Below, piece after piece: positions 1 to 9,185 of a stretch of 64,000 nucleotides of DNA. Under the pieces are notes generated by a model. That model was not told the origin of the DNA. It saw only the letters and a list, made by a program, of their open reading frames with translations, and ran no database searches. The DNA lies in assembly GCF_964222135.1 (NCBI RefSeq), contig NZ_CAXQBR010000023.1, positions 1 through 64,000 on the forward strand, read 5' to 3'. The stretch's first letter is position 1; every line of letters begins with the position of its first letter. A program made the position numbers and the translations under genes. The stretch is from Euzebya sp. GTDB taxonomy: Bacteria; Actinomycetota; Nitriliruptoria; Euzebyales; Euzebyaceae.

Positions 1-290
1 CCGGCGTCGATGAGCTGGCCCTTGCCGAGCGGATCGCCGGGGTCGTACATGCCGAGCACCGCCCGCCCGCGGCGCTGGAGCGCCTGCACGAACGCGGCGG
101 TCAGGAACGAGGTGATGTCGTCGAGGACGACGACGTCGCACTGCTCGGCGAGGGCGTCCTCCGGGGTCAGCACCGAGGCCCGCACCACGACCCCGCCGTG
201 GTCGGCGGCGTGGGCGCGCAACCGGCCGGCCCAGGACCGGGGGGTGGCCGCGATCACCACGACGGGGTCGTCCCGTAACCCGCCCGTCAT
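1..290 (-). CDS. Partial protein of a pilus-assembly-like locus (N-terminal ~96 residues)
   Basis: The start codon is the ATG at 290 and the frame runs off the left edge, so only about 96 residues are visible. The start overlaps the stop of the CpaB-like gene by 4 nt (ATGA), so the two are probably translated together. The visible part begins with a beta strand (VVVIAAT) and later has VVVLDDITSF, resembling the receiver-like N-terminal domain that precedes the ATPase in CpaE/Ssd-type proteins of Tad pilus loci. That identification is inference from neighbour and fold; no ATPase motif lies within the window. Confidence 0.6.
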   Translation of the reverse strand, partial: MTGGLRDDPVVVIAATPRSWAGRLRAHAADHGGVVVRASVLTPEDALAEQCDVVVLDDITSFLTAAFVQALQRRGRAVLGMYDPGDPLGKGQLIDA

Positions 291-952
291 GGGCTCGCCG
301 CCCGCACCACGTCGATGTCCCCTGCGCGCAGGGCCGCGGCGAGGGCGAGGGCCTGGTCGGCGTCGACCGACACGGTGATCGCGTGCGACCCGCCGATCTG
401 CCCGACGCCGCTGCCCGGCTCGCGGACGTCGAGGACCTCCACGGCGGTGACCACGTAGTCGACCTCCTCGTCGTCACCGGCGATCACGTCCACGACGTCG
501 CCCGGCACGATCAGCCCACCGGCCGCGCGGGCGGGGTCGACGGGCAGGCTCATGGCCCCGCGCCCCTCGCCCGCGGGGACGCGCAGGTCCGTGATCCGCA
601 GCATGGTCCCCGCCTCGAGCCGCGCGGTCGTGACCGTGCCCGCCAGCGACGCCATCTGGGACTCGACGACGAGGAGGTTCGCCGCGGGGTCGTCGATCGG
701 CACAGGTCGCGCGGCGACCGCCAGGTCCTCCACCGGCGTGCCCGCCGGCGCCGCCACCTCCACGACGACCACCGCCGTCGTCGGGTCGTCCCCGGTCAGC
801 AGCGCGTAGTTCGCCACGGCGGCGATGAGGCCGGCGGCGACCATCAGCACCCACCCGCCGTGGAGCGGTCGCCGTGCCCGCCCCGGCGCCGCATCCGGTA
901 TGGCCGCGTCGACATCGTCGGACGTGGCGTCGATGAAGTCCTCACGACGCAT
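287..952 (-). CDS. SAF-domain protein, CpaB/RcpC-like pilus assembly factor
   Basis: 221 residues. There is a cytoplasmic N-terminal stretch, one membrane helix at about residues 34-52 (WVLMVAAGLIAAVANYALL) and then a periplasm-side SAF-type beta-clip domain from about 60 to 125. The rest has the RcpC/CpaB pattern, with PGDVVDVI near residue 150 and a C-terminal strand ending in VDADQALALAAAL. In Tad/Flp systems CpaB stabilises the outer part of the pilus machine; in Gram-positives the SAF protein is membrane anchored and its exact job is unclear. The 4-nt overlap with the downstream partial gene supports an operon. Family assignment is fairly sure; function in a pilus is inferred. Confidence 0.8.
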   Translation of the reverse strand: MRREDFIDATSDDVDAAIPDAAPGRARRPLHGGWVLMVAAGLIAAVANYALLTGDDPTTAVVVVEVAAPAGTPVEDLAVAARPVPIDDPAANLLVVESQMASLAGTVTTARLEAGTMLRITDLRVPAGEGRGAMSLPVDPARAAGGLIVPGDVVDVIAGDDEEVDYVVTAVEVLDVREPGSGVGQIGGSHAITVSVDADQALALAAALRAGDIDVVRAASP

Positions 953-1125
953 CGTGAGCCCCGCTTCCCCGTGCTCCTCGGCGGACGTCCCGCCGCTTGC
1001 CGGGTCACCCTAGACCGGCGCGTTCGACCCGCTCAACCCCCACCTTCCCGCCGGCTGTGGAAACCCCCCGTCCGACCGCGATGAACCGTCGTAGCCTGTC
1101 CAACCACGCACCCCCGGAGGCCGGC

Positions 1126-1359
1126 ATGGCAGGCAGCAAGTCCCTCGACGACTACCCCGACATCCTGACCGCGGCGCTGGTCGCCGAGATGCTGGACATG
1201 AACCTCGACTACGTCCGGAAGCTGTCGCGCGAGGGGACGATCCCGGCCCACAAGATGCCGGGCGGCCGGGTGTTCCGGTACTTCAAGGACGAGATCGTCA
1301 CGTGGCTCCGGGACCTCCCGTCCCACGACCAGCAGGGCGCACGGTCCGGCTCGGTCTGA
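1126..1359 (+). CDS. Small excisionase-type helix-turn-helix DNA-binding protein
   Basis: 77 residues, almost entirely one winged helix-turn-helix of the MerR/excisionase (helix_turn_helix_17) type: TAALVAEMLDMNLDYVRKL, then a wing with PGGRVFRYFKDEIVTWL. The start at 1126 is chosen over an in-frame ATG at 1081 because GGAGG lies about 6 nt before it and the domain begins soon after. Proteins of this size act as transcription regulators or recombination directionality factors. No integrase is adjacent, so a regulatory role is more likely. Its 3' end overlaps the convergent membrane-protein gene by 62 nt. Confidence 0.75.
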   Translation: MAGSKSLDDYPDILTAALVAEMLDMNLDYVRKLSREGTIPAHKMPGGRVFRYFKDEIVTWLRDLPSHDQQGARSGSV

Positions 1360-2203
1360 TCGACCGGCGCCGCCGCCGGCGGTCGGGACCGCCGCGCGCA
1401 TCGACCCGGTCCACCATCGCGGCCATCTGCAGCGGGACGACCTGCATCGCGGCGAAGGCGACCGCGAGCAGCACCAGCGCCATCCGGGTGACCACCAGCT
1501 GGGACCCGAGGTCGTCGGTCGCCTGCGCCACCAGGTCCCGGCCCTCGGCGATCGTCGCGTCGTAGGTGCCGAGCAGCTCGGCGGTGTCGGTCAGGGCGGC
1601 GTCGAACGACGCGATCTCCCCTGCCAGGTCACCGACCCCCGCACCCACATCGGCGAGGCTGCCCGCGGTCTGCTCGATCACGTCGGCCTGGTCGACCAGC
1701 TGGCTGTCCAGCCCGTCGACGGAGCCCTGGAGGGTCCGCAGCGAGTCGGCGAAGGACTGCGCGGGGTCGTAGTCCGGCCCGATCGGCAGGGAGCTGAGCG
1801 CCTGCAGGGTCGAATCGATCGTCCCGGCGACGGTGATCAACCCCGGCAGGCTGTCCTCCACCGCCCCGACGGAGCTGGCCACGTCGTCGCGCACCAGGTC
1901 GGCCAGCTCGCGCATGAGGAGCTCGCCGTCGTCGAACGCGGTGTCGAGGTCCGTCGACGTCGCCTCGAGCGTCCGGAGGCTGACCGCGAGGGCGGCCACC
2001 GTCTCCTCGGCCACCCCGGCCGAGGCGTCGAGGGCGGTCAGCGTCTCGTCGGTCAGCTCGAGGGACGCGGCGAGCGCGTCCCCGGTGCGCCCGAGCAGCA
2101 GCCAGCCGGCGATCAGCCCGAGCACGGCCGCAGCCAGACCCAGGCCCGCCACCGTCCGCAGGACGATCGCCAGCCTGCGCGGCGGCAGGGGGAACACGGC
2201 CAT
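1298..2203 (-). CDS. Membrane protein with long extracytoplasmic coiled coil
   Basis: 301 residues. Hydrophobic helices sit at about residues 12-36 (IVLRTVAGLGLAAAVLGLIAGWLLL) and 238-258 (MALVLLAVAFAAMQVVPLQ). Between them lies about 200 residues of Ala/Leu/Asp/Thr-rich heptad-like sequence with several LxxLxxx runs, which predicts a helical bundle or coiled coil outside the membrane. The tail is very Arg-rich and cytoplasmic. The arrangement recalls YhgE/Pip- or methyl-accepting-like sensors without a signalling domain, but I do not recognise the family. The coding end overlaps the HTH gene on the other strand. It diverges from the ABC transporter operon, so it may be functionally linked. 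Confidence 0.7.
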   Translation of the reverse strand: MAVFPLPPRRLAIVLRTVAGLGLAAAVLGLIAGWLLLGRTGDALAASLELTDETLTALDASAGVAEETVAALAVSLRTLEATSTDLDTAFDDGELLMRELADLVRDDVASSVGAVEDSLPGLITVAGTIDSTLQALSSLPIGPDYDPAQSFADSLRTLQGSVDGLDSQLVDQADVIEQTAGSLADVGAGVGDLAGEIASFDAALTDTAELLGTYDATIAEGRDLVAQATDDLGSQLVVTRMALVLLAVAFAAMQVVPLQMAAMVDRVDARGGPDRRRRRRSIRPSRTVRPAGRGTGGPGAT

Positions 2204-2241
2204 GGGTTCGCGGACGACCCTAACCGGATAGGGGGGCGTCC

Positions 2242-3258
2242 ATGCCGACCCTCCCCGCCGCGGCGGTCGACGACACCGGCGCGCCGGACCGCGCCGGTCC
2301 GGTCGTGCGCGCCCGCTCGGTCAGCCGCCGCTTCGGCAGCACGGAGGTGCTGCACGACCTCGACCTCACCGTGCCGCAGGGGTCGATCCACGCGCTGATC
2401 GGCCCGAGCGGCAGCGGCAAGACCACGACCGTGCGGATCCTCACCGGCATCCTCGCGCCCTCCGAGGGGTCGGTGACGGTGTTCGACACCGACCCGCGGC
2501 AGCTGACGACCGAGCAGCGCCAGGACATCGGCTACATGCCCCAGCTCGGCGTGCTGTACCCCGAGCTGAGCGTGAACGAGAACCTCCGCTTCGCCGCGTC
2601 CCTCTACGGGGTCCGCAAGCCCAAGCAGCGCATCGCCGAGGTGCTGGGGATGCTCGACCTCGGCGACGCCGGCGGCACGCGGCTCGAGCACACCTCCGGC
2701 GGCATGCAGCGGCGCGTCGCGCTGGCGGCGGCGATGCTGCACGACCCGCACCTGCTGTTCCTCGACGAGCCGACCAGCGGCCTCGACCCGGTGCTGCGCC
2801 AACGGGTGTGGGAGTGGCTGCAGGAGCTCCGCGACGAGGGGCGGACGGTCGTCGTGACCACCCAGATCGTGTCCGAGGCCACGATGTGCGACACCGTCGG
2901 GTTGATCGCCTCGGGCCGGCTGCAGGCCGACGGTCCGCCCGAGGAGCTCAGGCGTCGCGCCGTCGGCGGCGACGTCGTCGACCTGCACACCCCCGAGCTG
3001 GTCGGCACCACCGCCCTCGAGGCCCTGGCCGACCGCCCCGACGTGGTCTCGGCCGAGCGGACCGGACCGGGCGGCCGGACCGTCCGGGTGGTGGTGGACG
3101 ACGCCGAGCAGGCCATCGCCGACCTGGTGCCCTTCCTCGCCGACCACGGCGTCGAGGTCCGCCTCGCGGAGCGCTACACCACACCCTTCGACGACGTCTT
3201 CGTCGGGCTGCTCCAGCTCGACGACACCCCGGACGAGGGGGGGACCCGCGGTGCGTGA
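2242..3258 (+). CDS. ABC transporter ATP-binding protein, DrrA type
   Basis: 338 residues. Walker A GPSGSGKT is at 54-61, the Q-loop glutamine at about 101, the signature TSGGMQ at 151-156 and Walker B LLFLDE at 171-176, followed by the D-loop SGLD. The switch-region histidine is replaced by glutamine (VVTTQ), as in the DrrA drug-exporter group. A C-terminal ~100-residue accessory domain follows the ATPase core, also usual in that group. The gene overlaps the downstream permease by 8 nt, so the two form one exporter. The substrate cannot be told from sequence; drugs, lipids or glycolipids are typical. Confidence 0.93.
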   Translation: MPTLPAAAVDDTGAPDRAGPVVRARSVSRRFGSTEVLHDLDLTVPQGSIHALIGPSGSGKTTTVRILTGILAPSEGSVTVFDTDPRQLTTEQRQDIGYMPQLGVLYPELSVNENLRFAASLYGVRKPKQRIAEVLGMLDLGDAGGTRLEHTSGGMQRRVALAAAMLHDPHLLFLDEPTSGLDPVLRQRVWEWLQELRDEGRTVVVTTQIVSEATMCDTVGLIASGRLQADGPPEELRRRAVGGDVVDLHTPELVGTTALEALADRPDVVSAERTGPGGRTVRVVVDDAEQAIADLVPFLADHGVEVRLAERYTTPFDDVFVGLLQLDDTPDEGGTRGA

Positions 3259-4531
3259 CCTGCTGCGGCGCCTGTTCGGCGTCATCCGCAAGGAGATCGT
3301 CGAGCTGGTCCGCCAGCCGGGCCTGCTGGCCATCCTCGTCGTGGGGCCCCTCGCCATCCTCCTGCTGTTCGGGTCGGGCGTGCGGGCGACCGATCCGGCC
3401 GTCCCGACGATCTTCGTCGCCCCGCCGGACAACCCCGACGTCCAGGAGCTGGTGGAGGGGTATGCGGACTCCCAGGACGAGCGCCTCACCATCGTGGACG
3501 TGACGACGGACGCCGCGAGCGCGGAGGAGCGGCTGCGCGACGGGGAGGTGGACGTCGTCGTGGAGGTGCCCGACATCACCGCGGAGGGGCTGGTCGAGCA
3601 GGAGGAGCGCGCGGTCGTGCGGGTCCGCCACCGCTTCCTCGACCCGCTCGAGGCGCAGGCGATCAACCTGTTCACCCAGACCGCCGTCGACGACATCAAC
3701 GTGCTGCTGGTGGCGACGGCGATCGAGAGCACGCAGGGCGTCGCCCGCGAGGTGCTGGGCGACGTGTCGGACGAGGACGTCGCCCGGGCCGCGGAGGCCG
3801 CCGGCGTCGAGGCGCCCGACGACGCGGACCAGGCACAGGTCCGCGCCGAGGTCGAGGCACTCCTGAACCGCGATCCCGACGTGCTCGCGAGCCCGTTGGA
3901 GGGGGACTCCGAGCCGCTCGGCGGTGCGGTCAGCACCTCGGCGTTCTACGCGCCGGCGGTGGTCGCGCTGATCCTCCAGCACCTCACGATCACGTTCATC
4001 GCCCTGTCGGTCAGCCGCGAGCGCATCCAGCGGACCACCGAGCTGATGGCCGTCTCACCCCTCCGCCCGATCGAGCGGGTGCTCGGCAAGGTCGTCGCGT
4101 ACCTGTTGATCGGCTTGGTCCTGGGTGCGGCCATGCTGCTCGCCGTCGTGACGCTGCTCGGCGCGCCCATCCGCGCCGGCGTCGCGCCGGTGGCGATCGT
4201 CCTCGCCCTCGAGCTGGCGGCGAGCATCGGCATCGGGTTCCTGCTGGCCGGGATCGCCCGCAGCACGACCCAGGTGGTCCAGGGCGCGATGCTGCTCCTC
4301 CTCCTGAGCGTCTTCTTCGGCAACCTGCTGCTCAGCCCGCAGCGGCTGCTCGACTGGGCGCAGCCGATCGGCTGGGCGCTGCCGATGACCCACGCGATCA
4401 ACCTGCTGCGCGACTCGATGCTGCGCGGCAACGACCTCGCGACCACGCCGCTGGCCGTCCTCGGCGCCGTCGCGGCGGGGACGATCGCAGTGGGTGCGTG
4501 GATGTCGACCCGCGGGGACCGGGCCACCTAG
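3251..4531 (+). CDS. ABC-2 type transporter permease
   Basis: 426 residues, GTG start inside the end of the ATPase gene. One N-terminal helix (about 21-40) is followed by a soluble loop of about 190 residues outside the membrane. A cluster of five or six helices runs from about 236 to the end, including the ABC-2 signature region SPLRPIERVLGKVVAYLLIG. This is the layout of DrrB/YhhJ-like ABC-2 permeases with a large external domain. It forms the membrane channel of the exporter energised by the upstream ATPase. Only its N-terminal external domain, rich in acidic residues and without cysteine, is unusual. Confidence 0.92.
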   Translation: MRDLLRRLFGVIRKEIVELVRQPGLLAILVVGPLAILLLFGSGVRATDPAVPTIFVAPPDNPDVQELVEGYADSQDERLTIVDVTTDAASAEERLRDGEVDVVVEVPDITAEGLVEQEERAVVRVRHRFLDPLEAQAINLFTQTAVDDINVLLVATAIESTQGVAREVLGDVSDEDVARAAEAAGVEAPDDADQAQVRAEVEALLNRDPDVLASPLEGDSEPLGGAVSTSAFYAPAVVALILQHLTITFIALSVSRERIQRTTELMAVSPLRPIERVLGKVVAYLLIGLVLGAAMLLAVVTLLGAPIRAGVAPVAIVLALELAASIGIGFLLAGIARSTTQVVQGAMLLLLLSVFFGNLLLSPQRLLDWAQPIGWALPMTHAINLLRDSMLRGNDLATTPLAVLGAVAAGTIAVGAWMSTRGDRAT

Positions 4532-4551
4532 CCCTGGAGCGCCGCGGACGG

Positions 4552-5103
4552 TCAGCGGGGGACCCACACCGCCCGCACGGAGGGGTGGGGGACCACGACG
4601 TCGCCGTGGCGCGAGGCGATCAGCAGGTGGTCCTCGGCGGCCGCGGCGATCACCCCGCGCACCTGCTCGCCGTCGTCCAGGGCGACCACGACGACGACGC
4701 CCGCCGTCTCGTGCTCGGTCATCCGCGCCCGGAACGTCTTCGCCCCACGCCGCGGCGACTGCCCGCCGGCGCGGACGCGGTCGACGACCCGGAGCCGGGT
4801 GAGGCCCGCGAGGGGGAGGTCGACGTCGCCCCGCGCGGCCCGCAGGGTCATGTGGTCGCGGCCGGCGTGGACCGCCGTGCCGGTCATGACCTCGCGCCCC
4901 GCGACGACCTCGACCACGTCGCCCCGGACGACCAGCTCGGCGGCGACGTCGGCGAGGGTCCGGGCGCGCCGCTCCGCCTGCAGCGCCATGGCCTCGTAGG
5001 CAGCCTGCTCGGCCCGGACCTCGGCGTCCATCCGCGCCGCGAGCCGCTCCAGGTGCTCCGCGCCGGCGGGATCCTCGGTGACCACCGGCCCAGCCAAGCA
5101 CAT
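4552..5103 (-). CDS. Conserved hypothetical protein with a tandem SH3-like (Sm-like) beta fold
   Basis: 183 residues, ATG start at 5103. The first 60 residues are helical and charged (an AEHLERLAARM-type helix). The rest is two copies of a short beta-barrel-like pattern: VVRGDVVEVVAG...GTAVHAGRDHMTLRA and VVVVVALDDGEQVRGVIAAAAEDHLLIASRHGD. Each copy has a glycine-centred turn and an inherited 'hydrophobic-x-D/G-G-x-x' strand pattern seen in Sm/SH3-like folds. There is no signal peptide or membrane helix. It stands alone between the ABC exporter (convergent) and the secreted protease (divergent). I do not know its function; the fold comment is inference. Confidence 0.7.
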   Translation of the reverse strand: MCLAGPVVTEDPAGAEHLERLAARMDAEVRAEQAAYEAMALQAERRARTLADVAAELVVRGDVVEVVAGREVMTGTAVHAGRDHMTLRAARGDVDLPLAGLTRLRVVDRVRAGGQSPRRGAKTFRARMTEHETAGVVVVVALDDGEQVRGVIAAAAEDHLLIASRHGDVVVPHPSVRAVWVPR

Positions 5104-5220
5104 CCGCCCCGCGAGCCACACCCTCCGCAGCCCGGTCGTCGCAGGCGGTAGGGTGCCGGTCCGCGGCGGCTGCCGCGGGGCGGGGGGGACCTCGTCGTCG
5201 TCACGATCGAGGAGCAACGG

Positions 5221-7683
5221 ATGAGCCAGGCCCGTCCCCGCGCGGTGGTCGTCGCCGTCGCGTGCGCCATCGCCCTGTCGAGCGCCGCGCTGAGCGCCAC
5301 GACCCCCGCCACCGCGGCAGGTCCCGACACCGCCGACGCGGTCGGGGCGCACGCGCGCGCCCTCGCGGCGTGGCGGGCGGACGGCCCGGCCGGCGCGTTC
5401 GCGTCCGGTCCCCCCCACCGGACCCGGGTGGGCGGACGGCGCCGACGTGGTCGAGGGCTCGCTGCTCGTCACCACGACCGGTGCACCCGCAGCGTTCGCG
5501 GACGTCGATCCCTCCGCCCGCGCGGTGGCCGATGGGGTCATCGCGGTGGACGTGGCGCCCGGCGACCTGGCCGCCACCGTCGCCCGCCTGGCCGCCGACC
5601 CCTCCGTCGTCGCCGTCGAGCCCAACCGCGTGCGGCAGTTCCACGCCGTCCCCGACGATCCGGCGTACGGCCAGCAGTGGGCCCACCAGCTCACGGGCAT
5701 CGAGGAGGCGTGGGACGTCACCACCGGATCGGGAGACGTGCTGATCGCGATCGCCGACTCCGGCGTGGTGGCCGACCACCCCGAGCTCGACCGGGTGGTC
5801 GAGCAGGTCGACGCCTCCTCCGGGCAGATCGAGCCCGGCGCGTCCGACAACGACCCCTGCCAGGTCGGCCACGGCACCTGGGTCGCCGGGGTCCTGGGCG
5901 CGACCGGACAGAACGCGCGCGGCGTGGCCGGCGTCGATTGGGGTGCTGACATCCTCGACATCAACACCGCCGACCCGGAGATCAGCTGTGCGGGCCGACG
6001 GACCTCGGCACCATCGCCGCGATCGCGCACGCCACCGAGCGCGGCGCCGACGTGGTCAACCTGAGCCTCGGCGGACCGGCCGCGAGCTGCCCGACCGCCT
6101 TGCAGGCCGTCATCGACGCGGCGATCGAGGCGGGCACCGCGGTGGTGTCCTCCGCCGGCAACGCCGGTGACGCCACCCCGAACATCCCCGCGAGCTGCAA
6201 CGGCGTGATCTCGGTCGGCGCGGTCGGGCCGGACGCGTCGGTGGCGCGGTACTCGACGACCAACGACTACGTCGACGTGGTCGCCCCGGGCGGCGCGGCG
6301 GCGGAGGGCCTGACGGCCGCCACCGAGGTCCTCACCACCAGCTGGTGGCTGTCCGGTGCGCGGACCGAGCCGCTGATGCCGGTCACCGGCACGTCCTTCG
6401 CCACCCCCTACGTGGCCGGGCTCCTCGGCCTGGTGCGGGCCGTGGCACCGGAGCTGACCCCGGCCCAGCTCGAGTCCCTGCTCGAGTCGACCGCCACCGA
6501 TCTCGGCCCTGCCGGCCGGGACGACGACAGCGGCTGGGGCCTCGCGACCGGTGCGGCGGTCATCGCCGCAGCCGCCGGTGAGCCGGTGGCCGACCCCGCC
6601 CCCGACCCCGACTTCCCCGTCGGCGATGCCGGTCCGCTCCGCCCCGGCGGCGACGTCCCGGTGGTGCGGGTGTCCGCCGGCGAGGTGCCGACCGAGCCCA
6701 TCACGCAGGCCGTCGCCGTGTCCGCGACGCTGTTCGCCGACGCGGGCGCCACCGAGGAGGCACGGGTCCCCGCCGCCTGGGCGGTCGTGGCCCGCAGCGA
6801 CGACTACGCCGACGCGTTGGCCGGATCGACGCTGACGCTCGGCGCCGCGCCGCTGCTGTTCACCCCCTCCGACGGCCGGCTGGCCGGGCCCACCGCGACG
6901 GAGCTGCAGCGGGTCCTGGCGGCTGGATCGCCCGTCTACCTGCTGGGCGGTCCCGCCGCGGTGCCCGCGGCGGTCGAGGACGACATCCGCGCCCTGGGGC
7001 TGACGCCGGTCCGCCTGGCCGGTCCGGTCCGGGAAGCCACCGCCGTCGCGATCGCCGACGAGGTCGACCGCGTGCTGGTCGAGCTCGGGATCGGCCCTGC
7101 CCCCATGGCGCTGCTGGTCAACCGGGACGACTGGCCCGACGCCGTCGCCGCCGGCCTGCTCGGTGCCCAGTTCGGCTACCCGATCCTGCTCACCCCGCCC
7201 GACGAGGTCGCGGCGGTCACCGCCGAGGCCCTCGCGGCCCGCGACCTCAACCAGCTCCTCGTCGTCGGCGGCACCGTCCGGGTCAGCGACGCGGCGATGA
7301 ACTCGGCCGCGGACCTGAGCGGCGTCACGACCGCGGTCCGCCTGGCCGGGGAGGAGCGCAACGGCACCGTCGTCGCGGTGTCCGCAGCGGTGGAGGAGCT
7401 GCTCAGCGAGACCGCGCTGGGCCGTCCGCAGACCGCCCTGGCGGTGAACGTCCGCCGGGCCGACGCCTACGCCCACGTGCTCAGCGCCACCGTGCCCGCC
7501 GGCGCGGCGACCGGCGTGTTCATCCCCGTCGAGGGGGATGCCGGCGACGTCGTCAGCGACCAGGCCGTGGGCTACGCCCGAGGGCTCGGGCTCCCGCTCG
7601 CGATCATGGGCGGGACCGACGTGATCGTCCCGGACACCGCGACCGCGCTCGAGGCGCTGGTGGAGACCCCAGCCGCCGGGTGA
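5221..7683 (+). pseudogene. Secreted subtilisin-like (S8) protease with cell-wall-binding repeats; reading frame broken twice
   Basis: A good ribosome site (GAGGAG) precedes ATG 5221 and a signal peptide. The frame then breaks at a run of seven C at 5410-5416, where losing one C would restore reading, and again near 5985-5995, where one base seems missing. Read across these breaks, the product has a propeptide-like region, catalytic Asp in IAIADSGV, His in GHGTWVAG and Ser in GTSFATPYVAG. Residues after about 480 form CWB2-type cell-wall-binding repeats (SDDYADALAGS, then LLGGPAAVP). The role would be a wall-anchored extracellular protease. The last fragment, open from 6052, carries Ser and all repeats. 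The breaks may be assembly errors, phase variation or real decay. Confidence 0.8.
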
Positions 7684-7737
7684 GGTGGCCGGCGCGAGTG
7701 GCGCGGGCACCTCGGCGGCGGCCATGATCGGTTGCAG

Positions 7738-8529
7738 ATGACCGCCGCCGAGCAGTGGACCGCCGAGCTGCGGGCCTGGGAGATCCCGACCGAGATCCTC
7801 TCCGCAGCCCCCCGCGACCCGTACGCCTTCTGCCCCTCCCAGATCCGTCGTCCCGCCGTCGACCCGCGGGGCACCCCGACCGGCCGGGTGGTCGCCGAGC
7901 GGCTCGCGGCCGGGGAGCGGCTCCTCGACGTCGGCGTCGGGGCGGGGCGGATCGCAGGCGCCTTCGCCGGTGACCACGACGTGCTCGGCGTCGAGCCCCG
8001 CGAGGGCCTGGCGGCCACCGCGCGCGAGGTCGGGATCACGGTCATCCCCGGCCGCTGGCCCGACGTCGCCGACTCCGCCGGCCGCGCGCCGGTCGTGCTG
8101 TCGAGCCACGTGCTGTACGACGTCCAGGACCCGGGTCCGTTCCTGGCCGCCCTGCACCGCGCCGCGGCGCGCCGGGTGGTGATCGAGGTCACCGCCGTCC
8201 ACCCGTGGGTGCGCGTGGGGCCGCTCTACCGGCTGGTGCACGGCATCGACCGGCCGACAGGGCCGAGCGCCGAGCTGCTCGCCGACGTCGTCGCGGACGT
8301 CGTCGGGACGCGCCCCCGGACCGAGGCGTGGCAGCGCCCGGGCGGGATCGCCGATGACGTGGAGGAGGTCCTCGACCACACCCGCCGGATGGTGTGCATC
8401 GACGCGTCGCACCCGCAGGCGGCCGCGCTCGACGAGGCAGTCCGTGCGGACCTGGCGGACCTGCCGGGCGGCGGGGTGCAGATGCCGCCGGTCGACCAGG
8501 TCACGCTGTGGTGGGACGTCGATGCCTGA
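7738..8529 (+). CDS. SAM-dependent methyltransferase (class I)
   Basis: 263 residues from ATG 7738 (a TTG lies two codons upstream). The Rossmann-type motif I is LLDVGVGAGRIAGAF at about residues 62-76, motif II is VLGVEPREGL with the acidic residue that binds the SAM ribose, and VVLSSHVLYDV is motif IV. No substrate-specific domain is recognisable. The C-terminal half is helical. The next small gene overlaps its end by 8 nt, so they are likely translated together and may share a pathway. The substrate is unknown. Confidence 0.82.
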   Translation: MTAAEQWTAELRAWEIPTEILSAAPRDPYAFCPSQIRRPAVDPRGTPTGRVVAERLAAGERLLDVGVGAGRIAGAFAGDHDVLGVEPREGLAATAREVGITVIPGRWPDVADSAGRAPVVLSSHVLYDVQDPGPFLAALHRAAARRVVIEVTAVHPWVRVGPLYRLVHGIDRPTGPSAELLADVVADVVGTRPRTEAWQRPGGIADDVEEVLDHTRRMVCIDASHPQAAALDEAVRADLADLPGGGVQMPPVDQVTLWWDVDA

Positions 8530-8917
8530 CCTCGACCGGGCCGCGCTGCGCGAGGCGCTGCGCGCCCGCCACCCGTGGGTGGATCACACCGAGTGGGGTC
8601 CGCGGGCGGTGACGGCGGGTGAGTGCGACCTCTGCGGGGAGGAGGCCAGGCTGGTCCAGCCGTGCGGTCCCCCTCCCGCGGAGCTGCGGGGTGCCACGCC
8701 GGACTGGGCGCTCGGACGGCGGTGCGCCGCCGCGCTCGGGGTTGAGGGGTGGTGCGACGGGCACGTCGACGAGGCCACCGCCGCGCTGGGCTGGCTCGAG
8801 GGCCTTCCCGCGGACGCCGACGTGCTGGCCCGGCTGTGGTGGGTGGCCACCGGCGAGGTCCGACCCGACCCGCGCAGCGGCCGTCACGCGGCCGCACTGC
8901 TCGCAGAGCTCGGCTGA
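8522..8917 (+). CDS. Small cysteine-containing hypothetical protein
   Basis: 131 residues, ATG overlapping the end of the methyltransferase gene by 8 nt. It contains CDLC at about residue 36, a further Cys about 13 residues on (VQPCG) and single cysteines in GRRCAAAL and EGWCDGH, so a zinc site is possible. The rest is Ala/Leu/Trp-rich helix (EATAALGWLEGL, ADVLARLWWVATGEV). I do not recognise the family. The overlap suggests joint function with the methyltransferase. Confidence 0.65.
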   Translation: MPDLDRAALREALRARHPWVDHTEWGPRAVTAGECDLCGEEARLVQPCGPPPAELRGATPDWALGRRCAAALGVEGWCDGHVDEATAALGWLEGLPADADVLARLWWVATGEVRPDPRSGRHAAALLAELG

Positions 8918-8928
8918 GGGGGCGGGGC

Positions 8929-8980
8929 GTGGGCGCGGTGCCTGGGCGTGGCGCCTGGGCGTGGCGCCTGGGCGCGGTGC
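8929..8980. repeat. Four tandem 13-bp repeats
   Basis: Four head-to-tail 13-bp units with the pattern CTGGGCGTGGCGC. Units 2 and 3 (8942-8954, 8955-8967) are identical. Units 1 and 4 differ at two or three positions. They begin 11 nt after the stop of the small Cys protein gene and run directly into the first CAGATCTG palindrome. Confidence 0.8.
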
Positions 8981-9104
8981 TCAGATCTGAGCGGGTCCTC
9001 CGCCCACGGACCGGATCCCCAGATCTGGGCGCAAGGTCGCGCGAGCGTGACCGCAGATCTGGGAGTTGGCTCTGCCCACGAGCACAGGTCTCAGATCTGA
9101 GACC
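8979..9104. promoter_or_regulatory. Array of four palindromes centred on CAGATCTG
   Basis: Within the 366-nt gap before the extra ssb gene there are four palindromes sharing the core CAGATCTG. They are GCTCAGATCTGAGC (8979-8992), CCCAGATCTGGG (9018-9029), the core alone (9054-9061) and GGTCTCAGATCTGAGACC (9087-9104). Their centres are 38, 34 and 38 bp apart, about 3.5 helical turns each. A further half-site CTGAGACCAG follows at about 9115-9124. Regular spacing and graded arm length look like operator sites for a dimeric protein, or sites for a structural or replication protein. The binder is unknown. Confidence 0.6.
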
Positions 9105-9185
9105 AGGCTCGCGCCCTGAGACCAGTCGCGCCGTCCGGCTGGGGCTCAGCCCGGCGCTGCTCACGACCACCGCACGGCGATCACG

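Noticed and set aside
1126-1359. Excisionase of a prophage
   Set aside because: The HTH type fits, but no integrase or phage gene is nearby and the neighbours look like core genes.
4552-8412. A single 1286-codon open frame on the minus strand
   Set aside because: It is mostly the shadow of the subtilase and methyltransferase genes; only its last part, from ATG 5103, has protein character of its own.
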